Shown here one piece after another: positions 33,804 through 46,900 of a DNA stretch of 64,000 nucleotides (positions are counted from its first letter, which is position 1; every line of letters begins with the position of its first letter). This DNA is from Pogonophryne albipinna (lineage: Eukaryota; Chordata; Actinopteri; Perciformes; Artedidraconidae). A model generated the notes under the pieces. It was not told the origin of the DNA and did no database searches. It was given only the letters and a program-made list of their open reading frames with translations. The stretch covers positions 32,701,420-32,765,419 of the forward strand of contig CM053243.1 in NCBI GenBank assembly GCA_028583405.1, in the 5' to 3' direction. A program made the translations under genes and the position numbers.

Positions 33804-35709
33804 TTAAATACACATGCAGCCTCCCAGGCTACTGTAGATAAAGCACAGAGAAACTGAGAAACAACACACACAGAAGGACAATGAATTAATTGAGGAAGAT
33901 ATTACTCCATAATTCATTAACATATTAAATAGCAGTTTTAGTCTATTATATTGATCTGAATATTGTATTGATAACCTTTGAATCAACATTAATGTGTGAA
34001 AGTCTAGCAACCACTCCTGCATGTCATTATCTAATGATAGCTTTGGCAAAACAATACTATAAAGGAATCAGCTAACTTTAACACGTCAGGCTTTGAAGAG
34101 GAACACAATCGAAATTCAGTCTGAATATTAGTCTAGCATTGCAGATGAGGCAAACAACATTACGTGTTAAGTTCTTTAAAGGTGCTGAAGGTAGTTGTTG
34201 TTACCTTTGGACATAGCCAGCTAGCTGTTTCTTTCATGGCAGTCCCTCATCTAAATCCCTGCAGAGAGGAAATACGCATATTTCATTTCACATTAAACTC
34301 TTCCTGTGGTTGTTTACAGCGTCACACTAATGTTTACACATTTTCTGTAGAACCATAATGCTGCCACTGTTTACATAATGCGTCCCATGACAGTAAACAT
34401 GTTTGTGTTTGTTCACTGAATCTTAAGAGGACTCATTGTCAGCCACACTTTGCTTCACCCACTTCTCCACAACTCTTCTCCAGATTAGCCCATGGACTGA
34501 GTGGAAGTACTTAGTGAGAGATGTGCTCACTATTTTGTCAGTATGTCGACAGTGAATTATTTCCTCCACTGCATCACTCTGGCATTGTGAGCCTGCTCTA
34601 TGTACACAGAGGACTTCTATATTTATAAATTATCCTGCATTTAGTAAGAAGAAAGCAACAAGAAAAAAGCCAATGCATTAGACATTAGGAAAACAGTTGC
34701 TGCCTGTGTGTTTAAACTAGTATTTATTAGTCGAAGATGACAGAGTCATGAATCTTTTTAATATTCATAAAAGGCACATGAGGTCTTGATGTGTCAAATT
34801 GATGTGCAGCACAGTGTAAAAACAGTATGCAGCTGCACTGTTCCGATAGCTTCATCTACTCATAGTGAAAAGGTCTGTCATTGATCATTTTTAGGTCACC
34901 ATGAAAGGACTAAGATGTCACAGAAGTGGTAGATGAGCGTCAGCCCATGAAATGATTTGAATAATCATCCATTTAAGTGAGATTTACTCCGTAAAGTGGC
35001 TGCCCATCAGTATAATCCCACCACTTTGTTTTCCTCAGCCGACCATGTGTAGCCGCTTCAGGCCTCAATGAAAAGGAAAAGGCAAGCCAGCCTGGAAATT
35101 GAGACTGTGCATATGACGTTGTGTAAGACAAGGACGAATCTGAGATGTGCATATGCCGAGGTTGTTGGGGTTGAATACAGCAGTGGGTTGTGAGGAGACC
35201 TCTGAGGGTCTATCTCATCACAGATGGAAACCAGATGGAGGCAGCGAGCTCTAACACCCCACCAACTCAGCTGACGCAGCCAGGAAAAAAGCAGCTCGAT
35301 ACACCTAATTGACAGCGTGGTGTCATGAAGGGAGCTTTAGTTTAGGGTGCAGTGGAGTCCCAAGTGGAATGCATAAACAGCAGAGTGACACTGATCAGAG
35401 CCCAGCGCATTCTGCTGCGGCGGCACAGGAGATGCTTAAAGGACCAAGCAGGAACAAAACTTCTTGTTCTCCGATGCAAACAAAAACAAAGTCAGCGTTA
35501 ATTATCGATAGCTCTCGGGGCATGGCGGGAAAAAGCAAATCATACCTTGGGATCCTCTCTTGTTTGAAGAATCAAAAAGCCTTTCACTGTTTGCCTGTGT
35601 GAGATAATTTTCTGAGGACACTGTAATCCTCCAAGACATTTTTTAGGAGGTGCATACATCCTCAGTATATTTTTATTCAAGAACAATTTTTATTCTCAGT
35701 AATGTGAAT
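33804..35709. other. gene-free sequence
   Basis: No supported exon or element. Open frames up to 97 codons (35309-35602) have no recognisable domain or splice signals strong enough to call. Confidence 0.5.
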
Positions 35710-35713
35710 TTAA

Positions 35714-36957
35714 AGGGGACATAACATGCTATATTTGAACAATATATTGTAGGGCCATACCTATATAAAGTATATAAATATATATTTTTTTCTCCAAATA
35801 CCAACAAACAGGTCGTGCATTTTAGCCATGCCTCATTTCGCTCTATTTGCTCTTTCCAGCGCTGTTTTTGCAGGGGGCTGATTCTGTGAGCTGCAGCTGA
35901 CCACGCCCCCCTGCAGGAGAGGGGAGCGTGCTTTGAGATCAGCTGCTGGGCTGTCAGAAGAGGGGGAGAAAAAGAGATCTCCGTCCTGCGTGTTTTATTC
36001 TTATTGAAGTAAGAAGAGAAGTAACGGGGCAGAAACCCTCCTTTTTACGCAGCGGTCCAGACATAGACATCAAACGACGACACATATTCAGTTGCCAGTT
36101 ACTTTGGCATTAGGGCAGGGATATACTCTCCAAGGTTTGACATAATGAATTGTGCTACTTTTAAAGCAAGCAACGATGTTTTCAAATCTGTAATCAAAAA
36201 GCTCCTCAAAAAGCTGTCGTTGCTACGTTAGTTCAAACAGTAACAACGGACTATTTTTCTTAGCGGATGCATGTCAATTTAAATCAATACAACTATTTTT
36301 TAAATCAATAAAATCATTTTCTAAATCCATAAAAACATTTAAATTAATATTGGGAGTCATATCGTTACTTTGTTGAGAATGTGGCCATGTAATAAGCGGG
36401 ATAATGTGCAGCGACTTGGTCATTATGGGGAAACACCTTCATGTCGGTGTTTCCCCATAATGACAGCTTCGCTGCACATTATCCCTTACATATGATTATA
36501 TAGAGTCATTATTCATTTGTTTTAAAGCAGGAGGCGCAAACGCTTGCCTCGGGGAGGGAGAAAAAGAGCCACAGCGGAGAATAAACAGAAGGGCAACCAT
36601 GCGCGGGAAGTCTTCTTCGCTGCTTTTGTGGCAGACTACAGCGCCACTTACAGGCCTGACATATGTACTACCGCGGCTCCAGCGTTTTCGAGCGGCAATG
36701 GCCGGCCGTGGCCCAACCTCTCATTCCCCTGATAGGTGGAGAATTGACCAATAAGCGGTACACCCCTTTTGTGATGTAGAAAATAATTCAAATCTGGATC
36801 AGTCTGTATCAGATCCGTTGCAGCCCCTTTTTTTTTTTTAGAGATTTGGATATGGTGAAAAGAGAGAGGGTTGTATTTTCTGACACTTGGTGAGTTCCCT
36901 GACACATATTCATGTATAAAAGACGTACAAGAGTGCATTTTGCATGATAGGTCCCCT
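35714..36957. mobile_element. TTAA-flanked DNA element of 1.24 kb
   Basis: Ends 'aggggacataacatgc' and 'gcatgataggtcccct' are inverted; TTAA flanks at 35710-35713 and 36958-36961. It is non-coding apart from short frames. A long hairpin lies inside (36398-36485). Fits a piggyBac or Kolobok non-autonomous family. Confidence 0.87.
36398..36485. repeat. long internal hairpin
   Basis: The arms contain 'gggataatgtgcagcg' and 'cgctgcacattatccc', then 'tcattatggggaaacacc' and 'ggtgtttccccataatga', with a loop of about 8 bases. The pairing is nearly perfect over about 40 bp. It sits inside the TTAA element and may be a separate foldback insertion. Confidence 0.88.
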
Positions 36958-36961
36958 TTAA

Positions 36962-38121
36962 GAGGAGACAGCATTTATTTGTGATATGGTTGCGATGTTC
37001 CCAAGTGGTATCTCTCTCTTTCTATTGAAATTCTCCTTCCTCTCTCTATTAGCACTGTTCTGTCCCTACTGTCATAAAATATTTCTGGTTGTACAGCTTA
37101 TTCATTGTTAGATTAGGAAAGGCGAGTCAAACTTTTCTCATATTATATTTCATGCATTAGTGAAACACAACGTGCTTCACATAACACATTTAAAATGCAT
37201 AAGAATTGGCAGAGATAGGTTCAAGAAGAAAAAAGGGAAATAAGGCTTAAACATATTTTTCCTTTCAATTTCCCTCATCACTTGAAAACCCACACCGTTA
37301 TGCGGGTGCCACTTTCCTATTCTGTGTTCGCCTCATCTGGTACGTCATTCAAGTTGTACGAAACAAACATTAAGTGAAATATTGAACTGCAGGAGGACAT
37401 TTATTTTACAGCTGCACCAATCCATCCAATGGAATAGAAAATGTCTGTCATATTCTTTTCCCCATTTCCCAATAAATCAGCCTGGTATTTGATAGATTTG
37501 AAAGGACGGTTCTTCGAGTTTGACAATGCAAAAGGACATCATTGATTTATTTAATTTATTTTCCCAGATATTGGGGGTAGTATTGGCACAAAATGTAGCA
37601 TATACTTTAACAACATACATAGTAAGAACAAAAAATGCTAAATAGTCCATACATTACAGACACCCACAATAAACAGTACACAGTGCTATACAGAACCTTC
37701 GTGCAGGGCATGTAAGTCAGTAAGAAAAAAAATCAATATCAGTAGCTGATGTTAGGAGTAAAACAAAACACACAATATACACTATATTTAAAACAAACCA
37801 CTCTCTGCTTTGAGCACTTAAACTCTCTGGATCCAAAGACCTTAACTTTGCTCAGACTTTCACTGTCAAAAAACGTACAGTTGCGCCTCCATCTTTGGAA
37901 AAAAATTGCCATTATATAATATCTATTTTGGCAAAACAAAATAGCTGTACAAAAAACAAGTGATTTCCAGGATATAGGTTTAAACAAAAAAGGCAAAGAT
38001 ATCGTGACTTTAACTCCCCATGTGGTCAATGCTGGATCCAGCTAGAAAATGTTTAAACCGGTTTTGACTGGTTAAGCGGGCCCTCATCTTTAAAGCTCCG
38101 CAGCCCCACAGGCTTTCTGTC
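36962..38121. other. gene-free sequence
   Basis: No exon or recognisable element. A 96-codon minus frame (37739-38029) has no domain pattern. Confidence 0.5.
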
Positions 38122-38126
38122 ACATT

Positions 38127-39882
38127 CAGGGATGCAAACTTGTCACCTTTCGGCGAAATTCGCCGTTTTGAATCCAAAATAGGTCATTTGTGTGATTCAT
38201 GTAGATCTGCAATACAAATATTTGTGGGGTATGGGGGGGGGTCTGGGACCCGGAGTAATCTGCGGCCGCGAGCTGTTATGTGCCGTCATGACACGCATGG
38301 TGTTCTTATATTATAAAGCTGGGAGCTCGAGTCTTCCTGCCTGTCGGCTCTGCTCATGGATGTAAGGCTCTGCTGCTCCGCGATGATGGTCTAGCTTCAG
38401 CAGCTACATTACCTACTACGGGTGCGTTCGTTAATATTAACTGTGTGGTCCGGACTCACTGTGGTACAGACTGGACCGCTGGTGAACAGCTGTTAGAACG
38501 GGCCGTTCAGGTGTCAGAGCAGAGCTCCCTGTCGGAGCGGCAAAGCGCGATGTGCACTTAAAAGTTTTTCTGTCGCAATATTATCGTTGAGCTAGCTAAC
38601 TAGCATATATTGTCACTATCTGCTAACGTTAGCTTTAGCCTTCGTTTTTTTCATAGGCTATACACGGAGGTGGTATAAGTATTGATCTTGTACTTGAGTA
38701 AACGTAGAAGTACTCAGATCTTGTACTAGAGTAGAAGTAGAAGTACTCAGACCTTGTACTAGAGTAAAAGTAGAAGTACTCAGATCTAGTACTAGAGTAG
38801 AAGTAGAAGTACTCAGACCTTGTACTAGAGTAAAAGTAGAAGTACTCAGATCTTGTACTTGATTATAAGTAGAAGTACTCAAATCTTGTACTTGAATAAA
38901 GTAGAAGTACTCAGGTCTTGTACTTGAGTAAAAGTACCAGAATGTAGGAACAATCCTGCAATCAAAATGTTCCTCAAATAAAAGTACAAAAGTATTATCA
39001 TCAAAATATAGTTAAAGTATCGACAGTAAAAGTAGAAGTACTCAGATCTTGTACTTGAGTAAAAGTAGAAGTACTCAGGTCTTTTACTAGAAGTAGTGTA
39101 GGAATACTCTGTTACAGTAAAAGTCCTGCATTCAAAATGTTCCTCAAGTGAAAGTAGAAAAGTATTCTCATCAAAATATAGTTAAAGTAGCGACAGTAAA
39201 AGTAGTCATTGTGCAGATTGGTCCATTTCAGAATAATATATATGATATGTTTTATAATGATTGATCATGAAAGTGTTCTCAAAGCTGGTGAAGGTGCAGC
39301 TAGTTTGAATGACTTTGTATACTGCAGGGTAGCTTGTGGATTTACTCCAGGTGGAACTAAAGTCTGATTTAACACTTGATTATATTTCACATCATTCATC
39401 CACATCTGTAAAGTAACTAAAGGTATTAAATACATGTAGTGGAGTAGAAGTACACCATTTACCTCTGAACTGTAGAGGAGAAGAAGAACAAAGTAGCAAA
39501 CCATTGAAATACTTAAATAAAGTACAAGTATCTCAAAATTGTACCCAAGCAGTACTTGAGTTTATGAACTTAGTTACTTAACACCAGTGGCTATACAGAT
39601 AGAAAGACTAAGCCTTGCACAGAGGCATGAAAATACATTTTCAAAATGCTCAACAGTGCTGCCAAAATTATAAACTGACTGCTACACAATTTCAAATAAA
39701 TGCTTTTATATATTTCTATTAGATGTGACTCTTTGGCGTTTCTGTTATTATTGACACTGCTGCTTTAGTTGTTCTGACTGCTAAAATCCTCTGTTATTCT
39801 TAATGTTAAAGCCGATATTCTGGGGGGTCGGGGGGCTCGGATCCTTGTCACCTTTTTCATACCTGATGAGTTTGCATCCCTG
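38127..39882. mobile_element. CAG-ended DNA transposon with ACATT duplication
   Basis: Ends 'cagggatgcaaact' and 'agtttgcatccctg' are perfect inverted 14-mers. The flanking duplication is ACATT, 5 bp (38122-38126, 39883-39887). Subterminal 'ttgtcacctttc' and 'ttgtcaccttttt' lie in the same orientation near the two ends. No transposase frame. An inner repeat from about 38664 to 39590, rich in 'aagtactcagatcttgtact', appears to be a further fish repeat nested in it. Confidence 0.8.
38683..39095 (-). repeat. 33-bp minisatellite of fish repeat origin
   Basis: About seven copies of a 33-bp unit containing 'tagaagtactcagatcttg' lie at 38683-38935, with further copies at about 39015-39090. On the minus strand the unit reads as an 11-residue Ser/Thr-rich repeat (STSTFTLVQGL), explaining the 74-codon frame there. 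It is non-coding repeat DNA. Confidence 0.85.
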
Positions 39883-39887
39883 ACATT

Positions 39888-42800
39888 ATTGTTGGTCTCC
39901 AATCCCAAAATAACCCCTGATGACATTGGCAGTTATTTTCCCAGACTTGACAAACCACCTCCGGGAGCCACAACAAATGTTGTTAAAAAAGAGTTGCATT
40001 TGCAGTGTCGAGTAAACTGACCTGGATGAGTAACATCTCCATTTAAATACACAACGCTAGCACAATGATCAATAGTTCAACACTAACCTCTGAATTCATT
40101 TAAAGACACCAAACAAATGCTATTTTGTAACACAGAACAATCACCTTTTATAGTAGAAAATAGAGCAGGACAACAAAGTGTCATATGTAGAGGTGGTGTG
40201 ATTTCTAGCAATGAGTCAGTGTTAGCTCCTTCCTCATACAGAGTGGGTTAGGCACTGAAACAGGGACAGACACCCCCACATCTGAAAACCAAATATTTAT
40301 CAAATCAGAAAAATGCTTCTACTCGTTCATACAACATTGCCATCACTCACTTAATGGAAACGAATGCATTTGTAATCTGGTATTTCCTGGTTAATCACAC
40401 ACGTTTATCCTGTCACGACAGCAGTGAAAGCAACGTTCAATATGTCCATCAAGACAGAGCATCACTTAAATTAGATTAGGCCAACAACGTTCCCTTTGTA
40501 ATTACACCCAACACTTGCTTGCCTTCATCGAGCTCCTGACTTCATAGAAAGAGAGATACATTTACACTTAAACGCTTTTATTACTGTTTGGTCCTAGTAA
40601 ATCAGCTGCATGGAGTACCGACCCAACACGGCTGGTTGTTGTCGAGTGTATAAATAGCCTTTTACAATACAATTATTTCAACAGGAGAAATATTATACCC
40701 TTGAGGAAATTGATTTTCACAGTGCCTTCACGTCTGCTTTTTTTTTTTTTTTTAAAGTAACCAATACTCATTCAATACCATTTTGTTCCCTATGTTTCTG
40801 CCCAAAATGATGGCTTTGCTATAAAACAATACTTTTACAAATTACTTTCACCTTCCTTTGCAAGTCACTGTGAGTGTTTGTGCTAGCAGTGCAAGTGTAA
40901 GAGTCATCCAAGCTTCAAGTATTCATGTTGTTGGTTATCATCCCAGCTTTATGTCAGCAAGCTTTTAAACTATTTCAAAAATTCCAGTCTGTAAAACTCG
41001 TAAAATTGTGGCGATAACTTCTCTGACTCTCCTCGCCTGTTGTCCTTCGCTTGCCCTTTCAGACCTCCATTCACACACAACACATATATTTGCATTCCAT
41101 CTCGTGACTCCTCTGTACAACATGCACGTACACAAACATTATGCACACTCACTCATTAACAACAGTGAGAGGATGCAAAGATGAGGCCCTGCTCTTTCAG
41201 CGGGCTGTAAAAATAGAGGCTTTTTATTAACACTGATAACAATTCCATCTTCTTATCGACAGGGGAAACGGAGAAGGGCGGGGTTTTTTACTGCAGAGCT
41301 GCTTAGAATAAAGATGCTGCTGGGCAGAGGGAGAGCAAGGGACACCAAGGGAGAGAGAAAGGGAGATGATTTGTGTGCAGAGAGGGGGTAAGGCACGAGA
41401 GAGAGAGTGACTGTAATCAAATTAAGCCAAAACGGGAGCAAAATGACTCTGGACAATGAGAGGTCTAGATGGTGGTTGGGGAAAAAGAACAGGGCATTTG
41501 GAAACGGGGAGAAGTGGAAGACCACTAACTACCAGAGAGAGTTAGAGAAAGACAGATGGAGAGAATGGCAGTTAGTGGGGTGGGGGATGTTTGTGCCCTT
41601 GTTCGTGTAATCGAGGTTTAGTTGTACCAGTATGGAAAAAATGACCGCAGTGTGGTGCAGCAGAGTCCGAACAGCATGCATGTACAAACCGGAGGAAGCC
41701 CGTGCACCTTGGGACCTGTGCTGAATGCAGGTGGAGTGGTGCAGAGCCAAGAGCTGAATGAGGGGGGAGGGGTGTCGGTGAGGATGAGGGAGTGAGCAGG
41801 GGAGAGATGTGGAGGTTGCAGGAACAGGTGGGGAAACAGCAGGTGTTGAGGGGGTAAGGATAAAAAATGTCCTGGTTAAAGTCCAGGCTGCAACATAAAG
41901 CACCTTGATGATGCTGTAACGACACAAATGTGCTTATTTTTGGGAAATGAGCTAAAAATGAGATGATTTTAAACACATCCATAATTTATTTAGTGTGACA
42001 TTATGTTGATTCTCTAATCACTGTGAGCTTGACCATGACTGTACGAAAATATCTACTGCCTTATTTACATGTTCTATGAACCCTCACCCTGATATCTTAA
42101 AATACAGTACTGATATATTAAACCTTGTTTCACTATTAAAGGGGGTCTTGTGAAACCTTCTGTGGCTCCAGTGGGAGCTGTACAAAATATGATGTCCTCA
42201 AATGAGGACACTTGAGTCAGAGATAGGCTTAAAGTCTAATAAGATTCAAAATGAAAGAAAAATCTGGAAGTGAGCTGATCAGACGCAGAGGTCATGTTAA
42301 CCGAATCTTTCCAGTAACACATCTGGAGGCCCGTCCCCCTCAGTGTTCTAGTCTGTCGCAATGAACATAACCCGAAACATAATGTAATTTAAAGAGGACT
42401 GCAGCAGTGCTGCTGGTGCAGAAGGCGCTCATGCTGCAGGATTTCCAATACTGTTGAATCCAGTGCTTCAATGATCGGGAAATCCCATAAGAGTCTTTCT
42501 GGCTTCTGATCGACTGCCTTTTATTGACAAATAGCAAAAAAAACAACTAAAGAACCAGCACTATTTTTAGTCAACAATAATGATAGGTTGTGCCCAATCA
42601 ACCTAGAAAGGGTTATCATATCTCGTGGTTGGTACTGTATGTCTTTCACAAAGGAAGAATTAAAAACTTGAATCACTGCATTCGTTCTGCTGTAAACCTT
42701 TCTTTTTAAACTTTTCACTGTGGATCTATTAATGTAGTTATCACCTTTACTTCTAAACCTTAGTTTTATTTCCCCCTAAAACAAAAACTCTTGGTAAAAT

Positions 42801-43845
42801 TTCAATTGCCACTTCGATGTTCTCCATAGTTTATTCAACTGTACATTCATAAGTACCAGTAGTAACCAGCAAGTCTTTAATATATTTGTATACATGACAT
42901 GTTGGTCCTGTTCGCTTGGTTTTTTTGGGGAAAGCCCCCTCCTTTCTCTCTAATAGTTACAATAGGCTTAAGTCCCTCAAAGGTTTGATTAAATCAAAAG
43001 CTGCTCAATATTGTTGTCTTACATGTACATCTGTCTCTCCACACCATGACAGAAACAAGCCAAAGGATTCAGCCATACCTCGCTGCACCTGACACATACT
43101 GATGACTTGGTATTCAAGTGTCTTCCCAAGGTATCCGAGTTATCAACCTTATCATTCCCACGCACTCTTGTCTGGCTAGGCAAAAAGGCAGAGCGACTCA
43201 GCCTTAGACACAATAATATGCTCAGGCGAGATAGAGAAATTGCTCCTCTAAGGACACAAACGCTCGTCCAATCAATCTCCCAACAAAGCGGAGTTCCGCC
43301 TGAATATTTCCAAGAGGCACCCCTACGCTATCCTCCTTTCAGATGCCACAATGACATCCTCAGCGGAGTCTTGTACTGATCAAAGGCCATTCCCACCATC
43401 TTTTAACGTAAGATGAAGGACATCCATTCTTATTAAACCCTCTGTTGCCTTTTATTGAGACAAGCCTGAGTCTTCAGGGCAGGCGTGGCGTGGGCATAAA
43501 ATGGGATGTGAAGTGATACTGCAGGGCAGAGCGGCCTTAAGACAGCTTTGTTAACTGTTGACAAGATAAACATGGAGCCCAAGCCCAAATGTCCTCATGC
43601 AATATGCATATTTCCGAAGGGATATGAGGCATGTTTATCTAAAAATCTCTGTGCTGCCAGTACTTAAACATGAGAATCCACCGGTGACTTTATTTTCTGT
43701 TTCTATAGCCCAAGCAGAGGCTCTAATGACAAAGCTTAATGTTCTTTGGACCTGGTTTTGTACTTCAGTTTTATCTGATATTGCTCCCTTTGTTTAGCAT
43801 TCCCTATTATTTGGTTCTTTCTGTACATTTGTTTCAGATACTTTG
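39888..43845. other. gene-free sequence
   Basis: No supported gene. There is a 16- to 17-base T run near 40739-40754 and a purine-rich stretch at about 41270-41410. Two overlapping minus frames (41529-41982, up to 136 codons) are Pro/Ser/His-rich products of a G-rich plus strand with no domain. Confidence 0.5.
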
Positions 43846-43851
43846 AAGTAA

Positions 43852-43913
43852 CAGACCAGAGGACATTCAATCACACTGGCAGGAAAAAGTGTTATTAAAT
43901 GTCCTCTGGTCTG
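43852..43913. ncRNA. pre-miRNA-like hairpin candidate
   Basis: A 62-base inverted repeat. Outer arms 'cagaccagaggacatt' (43852-43867) and 'aatgtcctctggtctg' (43898-43913) pair perfectly. After one mismatch pairing resumes (43869-43877 with 43888-43896) with one more mismatch, giving about 26 stem positions and a 10-base loop. The flanks do not extend the stem. Size and shape suit a small-RNA precursor, but a decayed palindromic MITE could look the same. No known mature sequence was recognised. Confidence 0.35.
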
Positions 43914-46900
43914 AGGGTCAAAAACCATTATCTTCACTTTGTTTGGTTTGGTAATAATTCACGATGAAATGGAATGTTGTGTTTATCATTTAAAAAGTAA
44001 TGTTGATGTTTTGTTGAACCAATAGTCCACCGGCAGAAATGAGGCAACAAATAAGTTTGTTTCGTCCTCTTACCAGGACAGGGGCGATGTCTCCAGGTAT
44101 TGGCAGTGATTGTTTGGATTTGGCTAGCGAGAACCCCATCACTGGGAGTCACAGTGGGCGTGTTGAGTGGTAGGTTTAACCCAACAGCAACAGAACATTT
44201 TCTGATGTGAACGGGGGGGTGAGGCGGTCCTCCAGCATTTGGGTGCCTGTATTTGAGCTAATTTCTAACAGAAGGTCAATTTTCCCCCAAAGACACCTCA
44301 TACTCTCCACTCGACGAAGTAGTTTCCCCGCAGGGAGGGAGGACAACGCAAGGGTGCGAGTCATTTTATATGCCACTGTATGCCATAAACAGACTACCAA
44401 ACTGAAGGCAGGCCATGAAGTTGAACTAATGACTGCGACAAAATATGTCACATGATTTCTGTCCCAAAGGCTGCGTCTGTAAAACAAGATTAAATGCAAT
44501 TGATTTTCATATGCTCTTTATTTTTGATTGACTTTTTAGGCATCAGTACCCCTCTCAAATCCCTAATTAGTTTATATGGAGTTCATCTTTAGATTAAACA
44601 AGATAAAAGCATTCTGTATTAATTTAGTGGCTCCAACAATTTGAAGGACAGAAAAAATGTGGTAGAAGAAGAATTCATATCCCTTAATTAAGTAATAAGT
44701 GACAATACCACAGTGTTACAACTCTAAATGTAGTCCTGCATTAAAAAATATTCTGAATCAAAAGCATAACCAGCAACATTTATTAAAAAAATACACATTT
44801 CTCTAAGATTATGTTTTAAAATGCAAGATGAAAAGTTGTCCACACAAGTTATTAAAAGTATTCAAACTAAAATATTGGGACTGTTAGAGCTCTCCTTCTA
44901 GCTTTATTGCTGGGCAATAAACTCATTTGTAGGGAACTTGTAGATGCTGTATAAATGAATTGGGGTAAAAAGTACAGTATTACCTTCTGAAGTTAGTGGA
45001 GTAAAAATGACAAAGTAGCATAAATTAGATAAACTTGTGTAAACACTCAAATATACTGTTCAAAGAGGGAGCTTCAGAGGTGTTGCTTTAAGTGGATTGT
45101 GTGCCTTCGCACAGCGCCAGGCTAGCTGTTTTTTCTCAGTCTTTATTCTAAGCCAACCTCACAGGTTTCTGTCTGAGCTTCATATTTTAAGCACATGACA
45201 GAAGTGCCAATCTTCTCATCTTCAACACTTAACCATCGCAGGGTCAGAAAGTAATTTTCTCAGAGCTTTGAAACGATTTTGAAAAGGCATTGACAAATGA
45301 TGTGTCCCTGCTGATGGCGGGGTCAGAACCAAAACCGCCAATGGGTCATTTTGGATCGTTCAATCACAAGCCATTATTTATCATTTCATCTGAAGGACTC
45401 GTTAGGCAATTAAGTTGTATTTTTTTCAGTGCCCCTTTTTCTCCTATGAATATATCAGACATACAAACATTCAATCAATATGTGAGCATGTCTGCAGTGT
45501 TAATCCCAAAGCAGCCTCACTGAGAGAACCTTTGCATAATCACACATCTTGAAGTGAAACAAAGTGGTATTTTACACTCTTCTTGGGGGACAAAATGATA
45601 GGGACCAAAATTGGCATTGACTAAATGTAGCATGTAAATGAAAGAAGTATGCAAAAACAAAACATAATAAAGAATTTTCGATTTGCAGCAGCCGTTACCC
45701 AGAAGTGCAGGACCTGTAAAACCGCTTCTTTTTGAAATCACTGATTCTCTCATCTCTTTTCACTCCGGTTTTATTCTCTGACATATCTATCATCTTCCAT
45801 TCTACCTGCCATGCTCGTTTCTCTCTGCTCTCTTTACAAAAGTGAAAATGCAGAAGCTTTCAAACTGAGGTATTGGAAGCAGGAAAAAGTCAAACGAGTG
45901 TTGATCAGTGAAATTGCGACCCCCCCGCAGAGGTATCATCTGTGTTACAAAGCAGGGGAAACCTCACGTTTTGCACCTTTTCATAACAGCCACACACATT
46001 TAAAATGGTCTGACACTTGAGACATCACACACAACATGCAGAGAGTTAAGTGAGGTATTTGCAGCTGTAAAATGAACTTGAGACTAAAGCATCATTTGGA
46101 TAATTGCTCAAGTGGACTGTGATTGGGAAGTGGGGGGGCTCTCTAATTGGCAGCAATGCTCACCATTTCATTAGAGATTGATTGGCCCCTTGGCATTCGT
46201 GTAACTGCACTGATGACACTTAGGACAGTTCAGCTAAATGTGTTATCGAACATATGTCTGGATTTTTAATTAATCAGAGCTGATATTATTAATTTTCTCT
46301 TTTCATAGTGACTGTTATCAGCCGTTATTGGCTCAAATAACTCCAGCTTCACTCTAGATCCTTATCCGCCTCCGAAGGTTTAGAGGGAAACTTTTGCCCC
46401 AGAGTCAATTAGAGTTTGATAATTATGCTCCTGGGCAAAGAGGGAGTTATACAGAAATATTTTTTCTAAAACTGGTCTAGGTTTAAATGGCCGGGATCAA
46501 TGCATTAAACAAACATTGTATGCACCCAAACTGAAAGGACTGATTGGTTTAATAACGCATCGCTATTTAAAGTGTACCCTGCATCAGTGCTCCCTCTTGA
46601 CTGATCAGGAACTGGGCTGCGTTTGATCGCTCCTCTCCTCTCTGCTGTGCACCAGTTTTATTTCCCTGGCACATTCAAAGCTGTTTGATTCTGCAAAGTA
46701 CAACACAAACCCCCGTTTCTTCTTTTGTACCCCAGTGTTTTTTGGTCCGGCCCATTCTATTTGATGCACATGCCTTTTGAAATATTCAGTGCCAACCTTT
46801 CCATCGTATTACCTGCGTATCCAACTGGATATACAGTAGCAGAAGGCTCCCTACTATGCAGCCGCTGTGTGGGTGCAAGCAGAAAAAGCTTAGAAACCTT

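Noticed and set aside
41529..41982. Two overlapping minus-strand frames of 132 and 136 codons
   Set aside because: They are Pro/Ser/His-rich readings of a G-rich strand, no domain is visible, and neither has a credible splice or start context.
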